Below, piece after piece: positions 42,417 to 54,375 of a DNA stretch of 64,000 nucleotides. The stretch is from Lithodes maja. Its lineage: Eukaryota; Arthropoda; Malacostraca; Decapoda; Lithodidae. Below the pieces are notes generated by a model, which had not been told where the DNA came from, made no database searches, and was given only the letters and a program-made list of their open reading frames with translations. A program made the position numbers and the translations under genes. Within the stretch, counting starts at the first letter, position 1; each line of letters starts with the position of its first letter. The stretch spans positions 1 through 64,000 of the forward strand of contig JBAKBP010007670.1 in the NCBI GenBank assembly GCA_037953745.1, in the 5' to 3' direction.

Positions 42417-43199
42417 CTTCAGTATAACGTAATATTTGACACACAGACTTGAGATTTGCACTAGGCTATGCAGCATGCCATGCACACCAGTATCTCGTAT
42501 CATTGACTCTAGCTAGACTTTATCAATCATAGTAGACATTAAGTATATTAACCTAATTACTCTTTTTATGCATACCCATTTATGATTACACAAGCATTTC
42601 GCAGCCTAGTTTGATGTATTGAGACACAAACGACTTAGGCTCTTTTTGTTGATAGGAATACTGTATTGTGGCGATTATTATTAGTGTTGTAGTGTTTAGG
42701 ATATTCTTGGCTCCGACGGCATTATATATTCTGCCTTTTTGTGTGCATAGCCTGCACGAGCATTGTTCCACTGCCTGCCTTTTTGGGTTCCATTTCCGAT
42801 ACGAGCATCTTTATAACATCTAACATTTAAAGAAGATTCCTTGTTTGTGTTGAAGGACTTTAGTGCACTTTCTTTCATGCAGGAGTGCCTGACATTTATT
42901 GATTAAAGTAACGTAAGCTGTAACTTCTCTTACCACCTTACTTTGTATACCATAACCAAGCACCTTCGGTTATAGGTAGTAATAGGCTGTTTTCACATAA
43001 CATTAAGCCTAGAGTAGACGCACATTTATTGAGAGTTTGATAGCCTATTGTTGCATATAGAACTCTGTAGAGTATTTGTGTTCTTTGTTCACTGGGAATA
43101 TACTTCAGAGGTTGGAGCTAGCGCTTTCCGTTGTAACATTTATGCCATTACTAGTCCAATGAATAAGAGCCCTGATATATTTGAACCCCAGTCGTAACA

Positions 43200-43416
43200 A
43201 ATGGCGACCTTACCTAGGATTTGGTGAACCTACATTTATTAGCAGGGAACATTTGTTGTTTTGGAGAATATTTTGCGGGGATCAGCAAGAATAATTTTTT
43301 TTTTGCAACATAGTATAGCCCTGAGTATTTCCGAGAATTTTTGTGTGTATATCGAGGTATAAGAGTTTGGGGTGCTTCTTTTCTGAATATTGTGGTGAAA
43401 ATTTTGTGTGTGCATC
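43200..43416 (+). promoter_or_regulatory. Element G leader and primer-binding site
   Basis: AA then TGGCGACC (43202-43209), then leader to ATG 43417. Confidence 0.8.
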
Positions 43417-45036
43417 ATGTCTTATACCGGATCAGAGGAGAATGGAGACACAGTACGTAATGTCGAGACTGAGGAACAGCAGTATGATGAAAGGGTTAAT
43501 CGGGTGAACTGTGAGGAGGATGCTAGGATATTTTTGCAATGGCCTGTTACTGCCGAGCGGTTGGAGGGTATGGATCGGTACGGTCTTCAATGCCTGGCCA
43601 CAGCTATCGGTCATGCGGTTACTAGCAGCATGACCAAGGATAACTTGATAACGTGTGTACTGGGCAGGGTGACTGGTGAGCGAGATGGGTTGAGTGCTCA
43701 GAGCCCTTCGGCCATGCTTCCCCTACACTCGACTCCCAGCCATCCCAGTAGTTTGCCGACCCCGGGTACACTTCCGCAGTTGGGTGGTGGCTGGCAGGGT
43801 GGGTTGCCCCTGGGGGGACCACCGGTAATTTCAAACATTGTAGCACCTTCACCTCCTTCAGGGTTATCTCCAGAATTATTGCTTCAGCTCGAATTAGCTA
43901 AGATCGAAGAGAGAAAATGCCAGCTTCAGCTTCAGCAGCAATTAGAATTAGCCAAGATAGATGAGAGAAAAACTATTAGTCATGAGCACATAGAGCTAGC
44001 AAAAATCCAAGCTGAGTCGACTAGGTACTGTGCCGACATGGATGTAGAGAAGTCGCGAGTAGAGACAACGGGACAGCGACTTGGGGCTGGTAACCGTGTT
44101 CATGAGCAGTCTCTCTCGCACTTATTGAAACTGGTTCCGGTGTTTGATGAGAGTGGTGTAACAGAATTTTTCACACGCTTTGAGAAGAATTGCCAGGAAC
44201 ACCAGTGGCCAGAGAATAAATGGGCAGCACTTGTATCCTCTAGATTAATAGGCAAGGGTCTTAAAGCCTACGATGCGTTACCTTTGGAGTTATGTATTGT
44301 GTACGAGGATCTCAAGGAGGCTGTCCTGAGGGCTTACGAATTGCAACCAGAAACGTACCGTTTGAAGTTCCGGGGTGTAACTAAGGGAAGAGATAGCACC
44401 TTTTTGGAACACGCCCGGGACTTGTCCGATGCTATGGGGAACTGGCTCCGATCGGAGAAGGTCACAACATTTGATGAAATTAAGCAGTTAATGATGTTGG
44501 AGCAGTTCTTTAAGAGCACGGGCGGTGATCTAACTTTGAACTTGAAGGAGAAAAACCCAAGAACTCTAGTCGAAGCAGCAGACATGGCTGATCGACGGCT
44601 GTCGTTGATTCGGGGTTGCGGGTCCTCACAGAAGTATGATGTAAGTGCTAAGGACCGTTATCCTCCCCCTCCCCGTAACAATGACACATTTAAACAGAAG
44701 AGCCATGAAACTAAAACTGAATCCAAACCTTACACCACACCGTATGTGAAAAGTCAGGGGCCTTTTACATCACAGTATAAGCCGAAACCAAAATTTATGT
44801 GTTTTAGTTGCCACCAGGAGGGTCATAAGGCAAATGAGTGCCCTAGTCGACCTCCTCCGGCAGCCGTGTCTTTTGCTCACGGCATTGGAGTGTTCAAGAG
44901 GACATCGGAGTTTGTTAGAGGCATTTCTTCCGAGGTAAATACACTGCCAGTGCAGAAGGATCCGGAAGGCTTATTCCCTGTCCGTGATGCCTTTAGTGAC
45001 CACAGGGGACTCGGTTGTGTGGAGTGGGGGGGGTAG
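43417..45036 (+). CDS. gag: Element G Gag
   Basis: 539 codons from MSYTGSEE, the start equivalent to A's. RYGLQCLATAIG helix region near the N-terminus; glutamine-rich coiled coil (QLQLQQQ, about 43915-43960); SCAN-like capsid block at about residues 305-395; zinc knuckle CFSCHQEGHKANEC near 461. The frame ends at TAG 45034-45036 just after a run of eight G (45026-45033). Element A has seven at the same place and reads on into protease, so G carries a one-base insertion. Confidence 0.9.
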   Translation: MSYTGSEENGDTVRNVETEEQQYDERVNRVNCEEDARIFLQWPVTAERLEGMDRYGLQCLATAIGHAVTSSMTKDNLITCVLGRVTGERDGLSAQSPSAMLPLHSTPSHPSSLPTPGTLPQLGGGWQGGLPLGGPPVISNIVAPSPPSGLSPELLLQLELAKIEERKCQLQLQQQLELAKIDERKTISHEHIELAKIQAESTRYCADMDVEKSRVETTGQRLGAGNRVHEQSLSHLLKLVPVFDESGVTEFFTRFEKNCQEHQWPENKWAALVSSRLIGKGLKAYDALPLELCIVYEDLKEAVLRAYELQPETYRLKFRGVTKGRDSTFLEHARDLSDAMGNWLRSEKVTTFDEIKQLMMLEQFFKSTGGDLTLNLKEKNPRTLVEAADMADRRLSLIRGCGSSQKYDVSAKDRYPPPPRNNDTFKQKSHETKTESKPYTTPYVKSQGPFTSQYKPKPKFMCFSCHQEGHKANECPSRPPPAAVSFAHGIGVFKRTSEFVRGISSEVNTLPVQKDPEGLFPVRDAFSDHRGLGCVEWGG

Positions 45037-46948
45037 AAGACATAAGGTGAGAATTTTGCGTGACACTGGGGCATCGCAAACACTGTTGAGAAATTTCACT
45101 GGTAAACCTGTCAATACGGCGCGGGTGGTTGTGGTTCAGGGAGTTAATGCGACAAGGTCATACCCGCTTGTGAGAATGAAGGTGGAAGTTGATGGTGTGA
45201 CTCGTGACCTGGATGTAGGGATTGTGGAGAAGTTACCTGTTGGGGGCGTCGACCTCCTTCTCGGCAACGACTTTGTGGGACCTACTTCTGAGGCTCCCCC
45301 CTTGGTCGTTGCCGAGAAGCCGGCCGACGTGAGTAGGGAGGAGCAGGAGTGGGTTGAGAAGTGTCCGGTGCAGCCTATGGCGTGTGTTGTCACCGGAGAT
45401 TCTGCATCCAGGGAGTCACATTCTGGTCAACAATCTTTAGATCAGCGGAGGAAGGGTACCGAGAAGGGGTTGAAAGTTGATGCGGTTGAGAGTTTAGTAT
45501 CAGCGGACATTCTCGGGGACTCAGTATTAGGACCAAATATCGAGTCTGAAGAAGACCCAGTAACTGTTGTGGAAAAGGCAGAGGATGGGCTTAAAAAGAC
45601 GATGAGACAGCAACGGTACGCAGAGAGAGAGCAACGGGAGGCCAAATTTAATGTAGGAGGGGGGCATGAGTTGTTTCGCAAACACTTGGATAGGCTTGCT
45701 CCTTCGGACATTCGTAAGTTGCAATTGGAAGACCCGGAGGTTCTTGAATGTGGTACCGGTGCTGTTGAGTTGAAGGAGGACAGTGTTGCACAGTTGGAAG
45801 GTGTGGCAACAAGGTACCCTGACGCGTACCCTATGAGAAATGGGTCGGCGAAGACGGTGGTCCGAGGCTTGCTAGTGTGTTTTTCCCGGTATGGTTACCC
45901 GCAGGAGATTCATGTTGTTTTGTTTACTGCACGGGAGGTACCTGGGGAATGTTTGGGATTCAGCCCTAATGAGCTCGTCTTTGGACACCGTGTCAGAGGG
46001 CCTCTCCATATGGTTGAAGAAGTATGGGAGGGCGCAGAAAAACCTTGTTCTATGCTCAAGTGTGTCCTCAACAGTCGAGAACGGATGTTGCGCAGTCTGG
46101 AGTTGGCTGGCCGTAGTTTGACTAGCTCTCGGGCCCTCATGAAGGACAGGTACGACCTCAAGGTTGAACTCAGGGAGTTTCACGTGGGTCAGGAGGTGTT
46201 GATGCTACTGCCCCTTGTAGGTCACCCCTTATCCGCGAAGTACACTGGTCCTTATAGGGTGGTGGAGGAGCTATCGGACCTGGTTTACTTGGTAGCCACT
46301 CCAGACAGACGGAAGCGCAATCAGTTATGTCATGTTAATCCCATGAAGGAGTATGGGAGGCACCCCCCTGAGCCTCTCACTGTGCCTGTGATGACGTTTA
46401 GCAGTCAAGGTGGAGAAGGAGAATGGGACAGTCAAGCTCGGGTGGAGGATAACTGGAAGGATGAGAAGTTCAAGTGGGCGCCTGAGTGTGAGAGGGTGTT
46501 TGGAGAAGTAAAACACCTGTTGTGCACTCACCCGATCCTCAGGGCCCCTGACTTTAGCCTATCTTTCCAACTAGCAACGGAGGCTAGTGGTGTGGGGGCT
46601 GGTGCCGTCCTTGTGGAAAAGGACGATGATGGGCTGGAGCATCCTGTTAGTTTCTGCTCGGAGAAGTACAATTCGGCCCAGGGGAGCTGCTCTGTTGTCG
46701 GGGAGGAGCTGCTGGCGGTTGTACTTGCTCTGAGGCATTTCGAAGTCTGTGTTCCAGCCTATGGTCCGGTCGTTGTAGTTTACCCAGATCGTCACCCTCT
46801 CAAGTTCTTGGACCAGTTTCACAATCGGAATATGAGGCTGACCAGGTGGTCACTAAGGTTATTGGTATATAACCTGGACATACGCCATATTGCCGGTTGT
46901 GACAACGTGGTTGCAGATGGTCGTTCAAGGGTATATGATCCTGGGTAG
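45037..46948 (+). CDS. pol: Element G protease-integrase remnant-RNase H
   Basis: The frame is open from 44984 and is +1 relative to gag. Protease (RILRDTGASQ near 45056-45085; LLLGNDF) is followed by the HLDRLAPSDIRKLQ linker, a central integrase-core fragment (from about 45815 to 45910, ending YGYPQEI), a jump across the second Asp region to a C-terminal core fragment (FSPNELVFGHRVRGPL, about 45960-46005), and a GPY/F domain (KYTGPYRV, about 46240). Then comes a jump from the RT linker to the RT/RNase H junction (KFKWAPECE) and RNase H to the end. The RT palm is missing. The order protease-integrase-RT/RNase H is clearest here. Confidence 0.87.
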
Positions 46949-47427
46949 ATTGACACACGGGTAGCCTCCTGCTTTAGTTTGAATAGTATTTTGCGCTTGG
47001 TGCTTGTTGGCTCGCGGTTGTAGCCCAGCGTATTGGGTCGTAAAGCAGGAGTTGAGCGTTTGGTATAGAAGAAAAAACTAGGCTTGCCCCTATAGTGCAG
47101 CCGAAATAAACAAATTAAAAACATAAAAATCAAATAAAAAAAAAAACTTTCTTTGATAGTTGAATTTTTTCAGTATGTTATAGCAGTAATTCTGAGTTGC
47201 ACTCCTCTCAGAATGCTGGGCTAGAGAAGCTCGCTCTTGAGGAGCATAACTACATATAATTTAACCTATTGTGTTGGGAGGGTTATAATTTTGAAAAGAA
47301 TGTTTTGTTGAAGAACTGTGCCAGATATTTTACTGCCGCTGGGTGATGGGAAGTGGAGATATAGCATGGGTTCTAACCATCAGATTTTTGTGAGCCTTGG
47401 GGCCTCTGAGAAAAATCTTGGGGGGGG
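46949..47427 (+). other. Element G 3' noncoding region with polypurine tract
   Basis: The first 150 bases are almost the same as in B, C and F; the rest resembles A. Hairpin GGCTTGCC...GCAGCC near 47082-47102. The polypurine tract is AAAAATCTTGGGGGGG (47411-47427), adjacent to the LTR. The switch from one relative's sequence to the other's hints at recombination. Confidence 0.7.
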
Positions 47428-49202
47428 TGTGACGTTGACCACTCCGTTAGAACCGCATGGCTTGTCCTACAGTGACTCGCTAGGATCGCCAGGGCAGTGG
47501 ATGGGGCTACAGTTTATGTATTAGAGTGTGCTTTATTTCATATGAAAGCTCGTGTCATGGGCAGTCCAGAAAGGCTCTTTGTTTTCGCCCATGTCAAGGC
47601 TTTATATATTTAATTGTAAAGTATATGTTTTGTCATTAACTAGTAATGATAGGATCTGGGAGAGAGAGAGGGAGTAGAACGGAGTGAGAGGGGGCGCGCA
47701 GTGTTTTTTGTCCCGCTCGATGACGTCACGGCTGGCTGCTTCGCGGGGGTTGGTGGAGAGGGGTCCTTACCATGCTGCTAGTGGCTGGACGACTTGCAAC
47801 CGCTAGTTTCCCACGCGGCTCGAGCTAGTGCGAAGTATATATACTAGTTCCTCGCCACTCTCTCCCTCAGATCTGGTTTCTAGAACACACTCATCTTTTT
47901 TCCCTTGCTATCTGTTCCCGCTCCGCCCCTGAGAATCTTTTCCTCGGCCTATCTCTCATTTTCCATATCTTTCACCACCTTTATTAACATTATATCCCCT
48001 CTGGTTAACTCTGCAAAATCAGCTTCATGCTGGCCAGTTGTATTGTGTGTTAAGGTCTGGTATAACCTATGTATGTTAGTTGTTGAGATAAGTGGATCAC
48101 GAAGCATTGGTTGGCTTTCATATTGCTGCTCCTATAATTATTAGTGTTCTTCTGGATTAGATAATGCTAGACTGGGAGTCTGATATAAAAGGTATTGTTT
48201 CCTATGAGTGCTGGCTTTAGTTAAAAGCGGCACGACATACCTGAGAACTGGAGTTGATTGAGTAAATCCTAGTCTGTGTGCCATTGAGAGTAGAGCATGC
48301 ACGAATGAGGGCTTTTTGCCTATACCATTCTGCACTGTTCTAGTCTCGATTGTTTGTCTTTGAGGTACGCCAGGAGAACGCTTAATACTTCGGTATTAAG
48401 GTTTCTCAAGAGAGCTACCCTTCAGTATAACGTAATATTTGACACACAGACTTGAGATTTGCACTAGGCTATGCAGCATGCCATGCGCACCAGTATCTCG
48501 TATCATTGACTCTAGCTAGACTTTATCAATCATAGTAGACATTAAGAATATTAACCTAATTACTCTTTTTATGCATACCCATTTATGATTACACAAGCAT
48601 TTCGCAGCCTAGTTTGATGTATTGAGACACAAACGACTTAGGCTCTTTTTGTTGATAGGAATACTGTATTGTGGCGATTATTATTAGTGTTGTAGTGTTT
48701 AGGATATTCTTGGCTCCGACGGCATTATATATTCTGCCTTTTTGTGTGCATAGCCTGCACGAGCATTGTTCCACTGCCTGCCTTTTTGGGTTCCATTTCC
48801 GATACGAGCATCTTTATAACATCTAACATTTAAAGAAGATTCCTTGTTAGTGTTGAAGGACTTTAGTGCACTTTCTTTCATGCAGGAGTGCCTGACATTT
48901 ATTGATTAAAGTAACGTAAGCTGTAACTTCTCTTACCACCTTACTTTGTATACCATAACCAAGCACCTTCGGTTATAGGTAGTAATAGGCTGTTTTCACA
49001 TAACATTAAGCCTAGAGTAGACGCACATGTATTGAGAGTTTGATAGCCTATTGTTGCATATAGAACTCTGTAGAGTATTTGTGTTCTTTGTTCACTGGGA
49101 ATATACTTCAGAGGTTGGAGCTAGCGCTTTCCGTTGTAACATTTATGCCATTACTAGTCCAATGAATAAGAGCCCTGATATATTTGAACCCCAGTTGTAA
49201 CA
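47428..49202 (+). repeat. Element G 3' LTR
   Basis: 1,775 bp, lacks the SINE-like insertion. Hairpin 2 at 48364-48419. Ends TTGTAACA; ATAA follows. Confidence 0.95.
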
Positions 49203-49206
49203 ATAA

Positions 49207-49420
49207 GAAGAAGCAATCAACTCTAAGGGATCAACCCTTCAAACTTCATTCTTCAACAGCTGACTGGAAGACCTTCAAACATCGCAATATTCAGCTTTGT
49301 ATCGGTTAGTCAGAAATAACATACAAACTAAATATACTAGTAATTAGTGCTAGTAAAAATCCTGTCAACACAAACAAGCAATGCCAAAGTATCTTAACTA
49401 TTCTTTCAACTTATTCATGT
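49207..49420 (+). repeat. Element H 3' LTR, middle part
   Basis: H sequence between G and E. 49337-49420 matches 28267-28350; 49207-49336 has no partner in the window because in the other LTR it lies beyond element D. Confidence 0.78.
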
Positions 49421-51021
49421 TGTTACGACTGAGGTTTAAATATATCAGGGCTCTTATTCATTGGACTAGTAATGGCATAAATGCTACAACGGAAAGCGCT
49501 AGATCCAACCTCTGATGTATATTCCCAGTGAACAAAGAACACAAATACTCTACAGAGTTCTATATGCAACAATAGGCTATCAAACTCTCAATACATGTGC
49601 GTCTACTCTAGGCTTAATGTTATGTGAAAATAGCCTATTACTACCTATAACCGAAGGTGCTTGGTTATGGTATGCAAAGTAAGGTGGTAAGAGAAGGTAC
49701 AGCTTACGTTACTTTAATCAATAAATGTCAGGCACTCCTGCATGAAAGAAAGTGCACTAAAGTCCTTCAACACCAACAAGGAATCTTCTTTAAATGTTAG
49801 ATGCTATCAAGATGCTCGAATCGGAAATGGAACCCAAAAAGGCCGGCAGCGGAACAATGCTCGTGCAGGCTATGCACACAAAAGGCAGGATATATAATGC
49901 AGAATATCCTAAACGCTACAACAATAATAATCGCCACGACAATGCAGTATTCCTATCAACAAAAAGAGCCTAAGTCGTTTGTGTCTCCATACATCAAACT
50001 AGGCTGCGAAATGCTTGTGTAATCATAAACGGGTATGCATAAAAAGAGTAATTAGGTTAATATACTTAATGTCTACTATGACTGATAAAGTCTAGCTAGA
50101 GTCAATGATACGAGATACTGGTGCGCACGGCATGCCGAATAGCCTAGTGCAAATCTCAAGTCTGTGTGTCAAATATTACGTTATAATGAAGGGTAGCTCT
50201 CTTGAGAAACCTTAATACCGAAGTATTAAGCGTTCTCCTTGCGTACCTCAAAAACAAACAACCGAGCCTAGAACAGTGCAGAATGGTATAGGCAAAAAAC
50301 CCTCATTCGTGCATGCTCTATTCTCAATGGCACACAGACTAGAATTTACCCAATCAACTCCAGTTCTCAGGTATGTCGTGCAGCTTTTAACTAAAGCCAA
50401 CACCCATCGGAAACAATACCTTATAGTATCAGACTCCTAGTCTAGCATTATCTAATCCAGCAGAACACTAATAATTACAGGAAGCAGTACTGAACAATAT
50501 GAATGCCAACCAATGCTTCGTGATCAACTTATCTTAACAACTAAACATACATGGGTTATATCAGACCTTAACGCACAATACAACTGGCCAGCATGAAGCT
50601 GATTATGCAGAGTTAACCAGAGGGGATATAATGTTAATAAAAGGTGGTGAAAGATATGGAAAATGAGAGAGATAGGCAGAGGAAAAGGTTCTCAGGTGCG
50701 GAGAGGGGGACAGATATCAAAGGGATAAGAGGGATGCGTTCTAGAAACCAGATCTGAGGGAGAGAATGGCGAGGGAGCTGTATATATACTAGCACTAGCT
50801 CGAGCCGCGTGGGAAAAAAGCGGTAACAAGTCCTCCAACCAATGCTAAAGAAGCCAGCCAAACATGACGTCACAAAGCATGGTAAAAAACTCCCTCAACG
50901 AATCCCCACGAGGCCAGCCAGCTATGACGTCATCGAGTATAGCAAAACACTACGCGCCTCCTCTCACTATGTTCTACTCTCTCTCTCTCTCTCTCTCTCA
51001 ATTCCTATCATTACTACTTAA

Positions 51022-51501
51022 CCCCTAAATGTCGGCGCGCAACATAAGTCGAGTATAATAAATCTGGACTATCTGGCGGCGCGCGACATAGGTCGTGTGG
51101 CAATTTCAGCACGTAATGTTGCTGAGAGAGAGAGACAAGTGGTGGCAGGAGAGTAGCGAGCGTATGACTGCTCCAGACCACCGCGGCGAACCTACTGAAA
51201 CGAATCCCACCTCCTCCCTCCCTCTCTCACTCGCTACATACTGAATTGTATGGGGAAAGTACCGAATTACATGCTTTTTGCACTCGTGTTGCGTGGTTGT
51301 TGCAAGAAAACTAGCCGTCATAAAAGGATCGTTGTGGTGTCATTGGAAAGCTCTGTTTATGCCCTTTCAGGGATAGATACTTGTTTTACGCTCTGGGTCT
51401 TATTTAGGCATGAAAATGATCACGTAAACAGCCCTATTTTGGCTAAAAACACCCCGCTGGGCGGTACATATAAATAAACCGCCTAGCCCGCCAATAAGGT
51501 G
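51022..51501 (+). mobile_element. 480-bp TTAA MITE (MITE1)
   Basis: TTAA at 51018-51021 and 51502-51505. Ends CCCCTAAATGTCGGCG and, inverted, CACCTTATTGGCGGG are related. It is the same length as MITE2 (33324-33803), and the last third shares TTTTGGCTAAAAACACCC-like text. No transposase. The 75-codon ORF inside is not supported as a gene. Confidence 0.75.
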
Positions 51502-52000
51502 TTAACCCGGCAAGCGCGATAGGCCTCACGGAAGGCTTCCTATAGGGTACGCGATAGGCCTCACGGAAGCAAGACCATAAAAAAAGCCTTCCATAAAAAA
51601 AAAGGGCCTATCAAAACCAAGGAATTTGTCTCTAGGTGAGATAATTCCCCTCCAGTACTCATCCATGTAAATCTCACCCACCCCCCTCCCCTCCTTCCCC
51701 ACCTTATTCCCCCCTCCCTCCCCTCCTCAATTATCACCTATTTTTCCTCTTATTATCATAATTTATCGGTTATATCTCCCGCGATAATGTAGCACAAGTG
51801 GGTTGCAGAAAAGATCGTTATGCAACACCCAGACACCGGCCCACACCGCCCCGCTCGTCTCAGTTACCTCACAGACAGCGAGAGAGGAGGGTTGCCTGTG
51901 GCTCTCTCTCGCCTGAGATTATGACCGGGTGGCCAATATCTTCGTTTTTCACCACCCAAATGCTTTTCCCACTTATTTTAGCACTCTTGAAGGTTCATAT

Positions 52001-53868
52001 TGTTACGACCTGGCACTCAGGTACACCAGGGCTCTCAATCAGGACTCGAGTACGGCTCGCTGCCACAACGGAAACACACGATCCCAAACCCTGAGTACTG
52101 CCAGCCGAACAAAAAACACCAATACCCTCCAGAGTTCGATCTGCTATAACGGGGTATACAAGAACTCGGTACTAGTGTTCAACAACAGACTTATAAAGAG
52201 ACAGGAATTATCTAGTCTGGTCAACAATCAAACAAAGAAGTAAGAAACAACAACACCAAAGAATAGTGTTGGCCGAAGCCGAAGTAATCCACCCTTGACT
52301 AAGAACTTAAGAAGTCCTCCACCCTCTACTTCGGATCGGCACTATTACGTTACGTTAAATTAATAGTCCTTAAGCATCGAGCAAGGAATCTTCTGATAAA
52401 GTTAGATGCTTCTCGGATGCCCGTAAGAAGTACGTATCGGATTTTGAACAGCTATTCAAATAAGCAAAACACTGGCAATGACATATCATTAAAGGTTTAA
52501 ATTGACATAAGAAGAATTATAAGAATATGCAATAGTAAATGGCAAACATTAAAAAGAAGTACTCCGCCAATGCACCGGCAATAGCCTACTCGGATTGTGC
52601 TCGTGGGCCACTAATCACTAAAGTAGCTAAGCGTGCAACACATGAAATCAATAGTGCATAAACAATATCATACATAAGGAAAGCTTCAATACTATTCTGT
52701 ATCTGCTGATCGAGCAAAGTCTAGCTGGGATGTAGTAGGCTAGGAAACAATGGCTGAGCAAGCGGCTCGTAGCCTAGCGAGGTCCTTAAGGCTGTGCGGC
52801 CAAATTACGTTAATTGACGGGATGCTCTCTTGAGAGATCCAGATCACTAGTATCTGGTTCTCTCCTGGCGATCCTCTCAAAGTCAAAGCAACCGAGTTAG
52901 CACAGTGTTGGGTGGCAGAGGCAAAAGCCCTCACTCGCAACACAGTGCTAAACTCACAAGGTACACAGTCAGAAAGACCACCTAGGCTTCCCACGTCTCC
53001 GTTGCGATTGTACAGGTTCAACAAAATCTAGTACACATCGGGAATCACAACACCAGTAGCCTTATCCCAGTCTAGCATTACCTAGACCAGCAGAAAACAG
53101 GAACAATAATAATAATACACAGGGAAATGCATATACGAGTGCAACAAACATTAATCAATCCTATTCTAGTTATCCCTTCCAAAATAGGCTATCTAATAGG
53201 CATATATCTTGTGAGAACTCAAGCGATAATACGTTGGCTGACTAGCTCTGCACCAAAGGGATCATTGAGGTTAAAAAGGGTCGGGAAAAGAGGAAAAAAG
53301 GCGGTACAGATAGTAGAGAAAGTTCACATCAGTCAGAAGAATGTCTATAGTTATCAAGGGAAATGAGAAGTCGCTCTGCCTAATGAGTTCTGAAGAAAAT
53401 GTGGCGAGACTTCCCTTTTTATACTCGGCCCTCTAGTGAGCATATCGTAAACAACTAAGGACCGCCCACTGACAATCATTACGTAATTTATCTCTCTCAA
53501 TCTGGGATAGACAAAGGCTTTCCCACACACTGAGGGGGAGGAGGGAGGAGGGGAGTGCTAGTGAGTTAGGCCCACCTCCCGCATGGCGCACTCACTGACC
53601 CCCTGTTACGTAATCTCTCTCTCTCTCCTCTCATCATTACAAATAAGTTTTATACACAATACTTATAACTAATGATCTAAAATAGAACTCGTTGACTCAG
53701 ATGAAAACAAAATACATATTCATAATACTTATAGTACAACGGCTCACATGAACTAAGTTAGAAAACTCTACACAGACTACAGCCAAAGTTCCTGCCCTGA
53801 CGATCCTAGCGAGAGTGGGGCATGACTAGGCGTTCTGTACAGCATGCTCACACTCGACATGCGTCACA
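52001..53868 (-). repeat. Element F 3' LTR
   Basis: 1,868 bp, with TATA on the - strand near 53417, a TTACGTAA core near 53480, CT tract near 53620, and hairpin 2 at 52820-52874. Confidence 0.95.
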
Positions 53869-54375
53869 CCTCCCCCAAGATTTTACTTGCTCAACCCTGA
53901 GCTAAAATCTGACACACACAGAACCCCATCAAGCCCCTCACACCCAGCGACCGCATGGCACTAAAACAAAGCTGAGTTTATCACTAAAACACATCTTATT
54001 ATATAAACAAAAATTCACATTTTATAACTCCTCCCACCAATAGCAAAAAAGACACAATATCATGCTCCCAGAGCGAGCTTACAGCAGCTCAGCCGTTTGA
54101 TAGTTCGTGGACTACTCAAACTTAATAGGCTATGACAAACTTATACAATTATCTATATCAAAAAGAACGAGTTTTTATATGATTTTTTTTTTTTTTTTTT
54201 TTTTATATTTTAATATGTTTTTTCCGGCTGCACTATAAGGGCAGCCTATTTTCTTCTATACCAAACGCTCAACTCCTGCTTTACGACCCAATACGCTGGG
54301 CTACAACCGCGAGCCAACAAGCACCAAGCGCAAAATACTATTCAAACTAAAGCAGGAGGCTACCCGTGTGTCAAT
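53869..54375 (-). other. Element F 3' noncoding region with polypurine tract
   Basis: Polypurine tract CTTGGGGGAGG on the - strand at the LTR border (53869-53879), a T22 run near 54185-54205, and the GGCTGC/GCAGCC hairpin near 54225-54250. No gene. Confidence 0.72.

Larger units (their letters stand above)
41284..43199 (+). repeat. Element G 5' LTR
   Basis: 1,916 bp, TGTGACGT...CGTAACA. GA tract about 41653-41670, CRE TGACGTCA 41718-41725, TATATATA 41833-41840. The RNA domain is at 42288-42416. It is interrupted by a SINE-like sequence (41503-41643). Confidence 0.95.
41284..49202 (+). mobile_element. Element G, Gmr1-like retrotransposon
   Basis: 7,919 bp with target duplication ATAA (41280-41283 and 49203-49206). 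The LTRs are 1,916 and 1,775 bp; the whole length difference is a 141-bp SINE-like insertion in the 5' copy. I saw about seven substitutions elsewhere. Pol lacks RT and most of the integrase core. It is the same family as solo LTR E. Confidence 0.95.

Noticed and set aside
45026..45036. Programmed +1 frameshift between gag and pol of G
   Set aside because: Relatives A, C and F read through in one frame, and G differs by one base in a G run, so a mutation is simpler.
51250..51477. 75-codon ORF in MITE1
   Set aside because: It lies wholly inside a MITE, has no recognisable domain and is better explained as chance.
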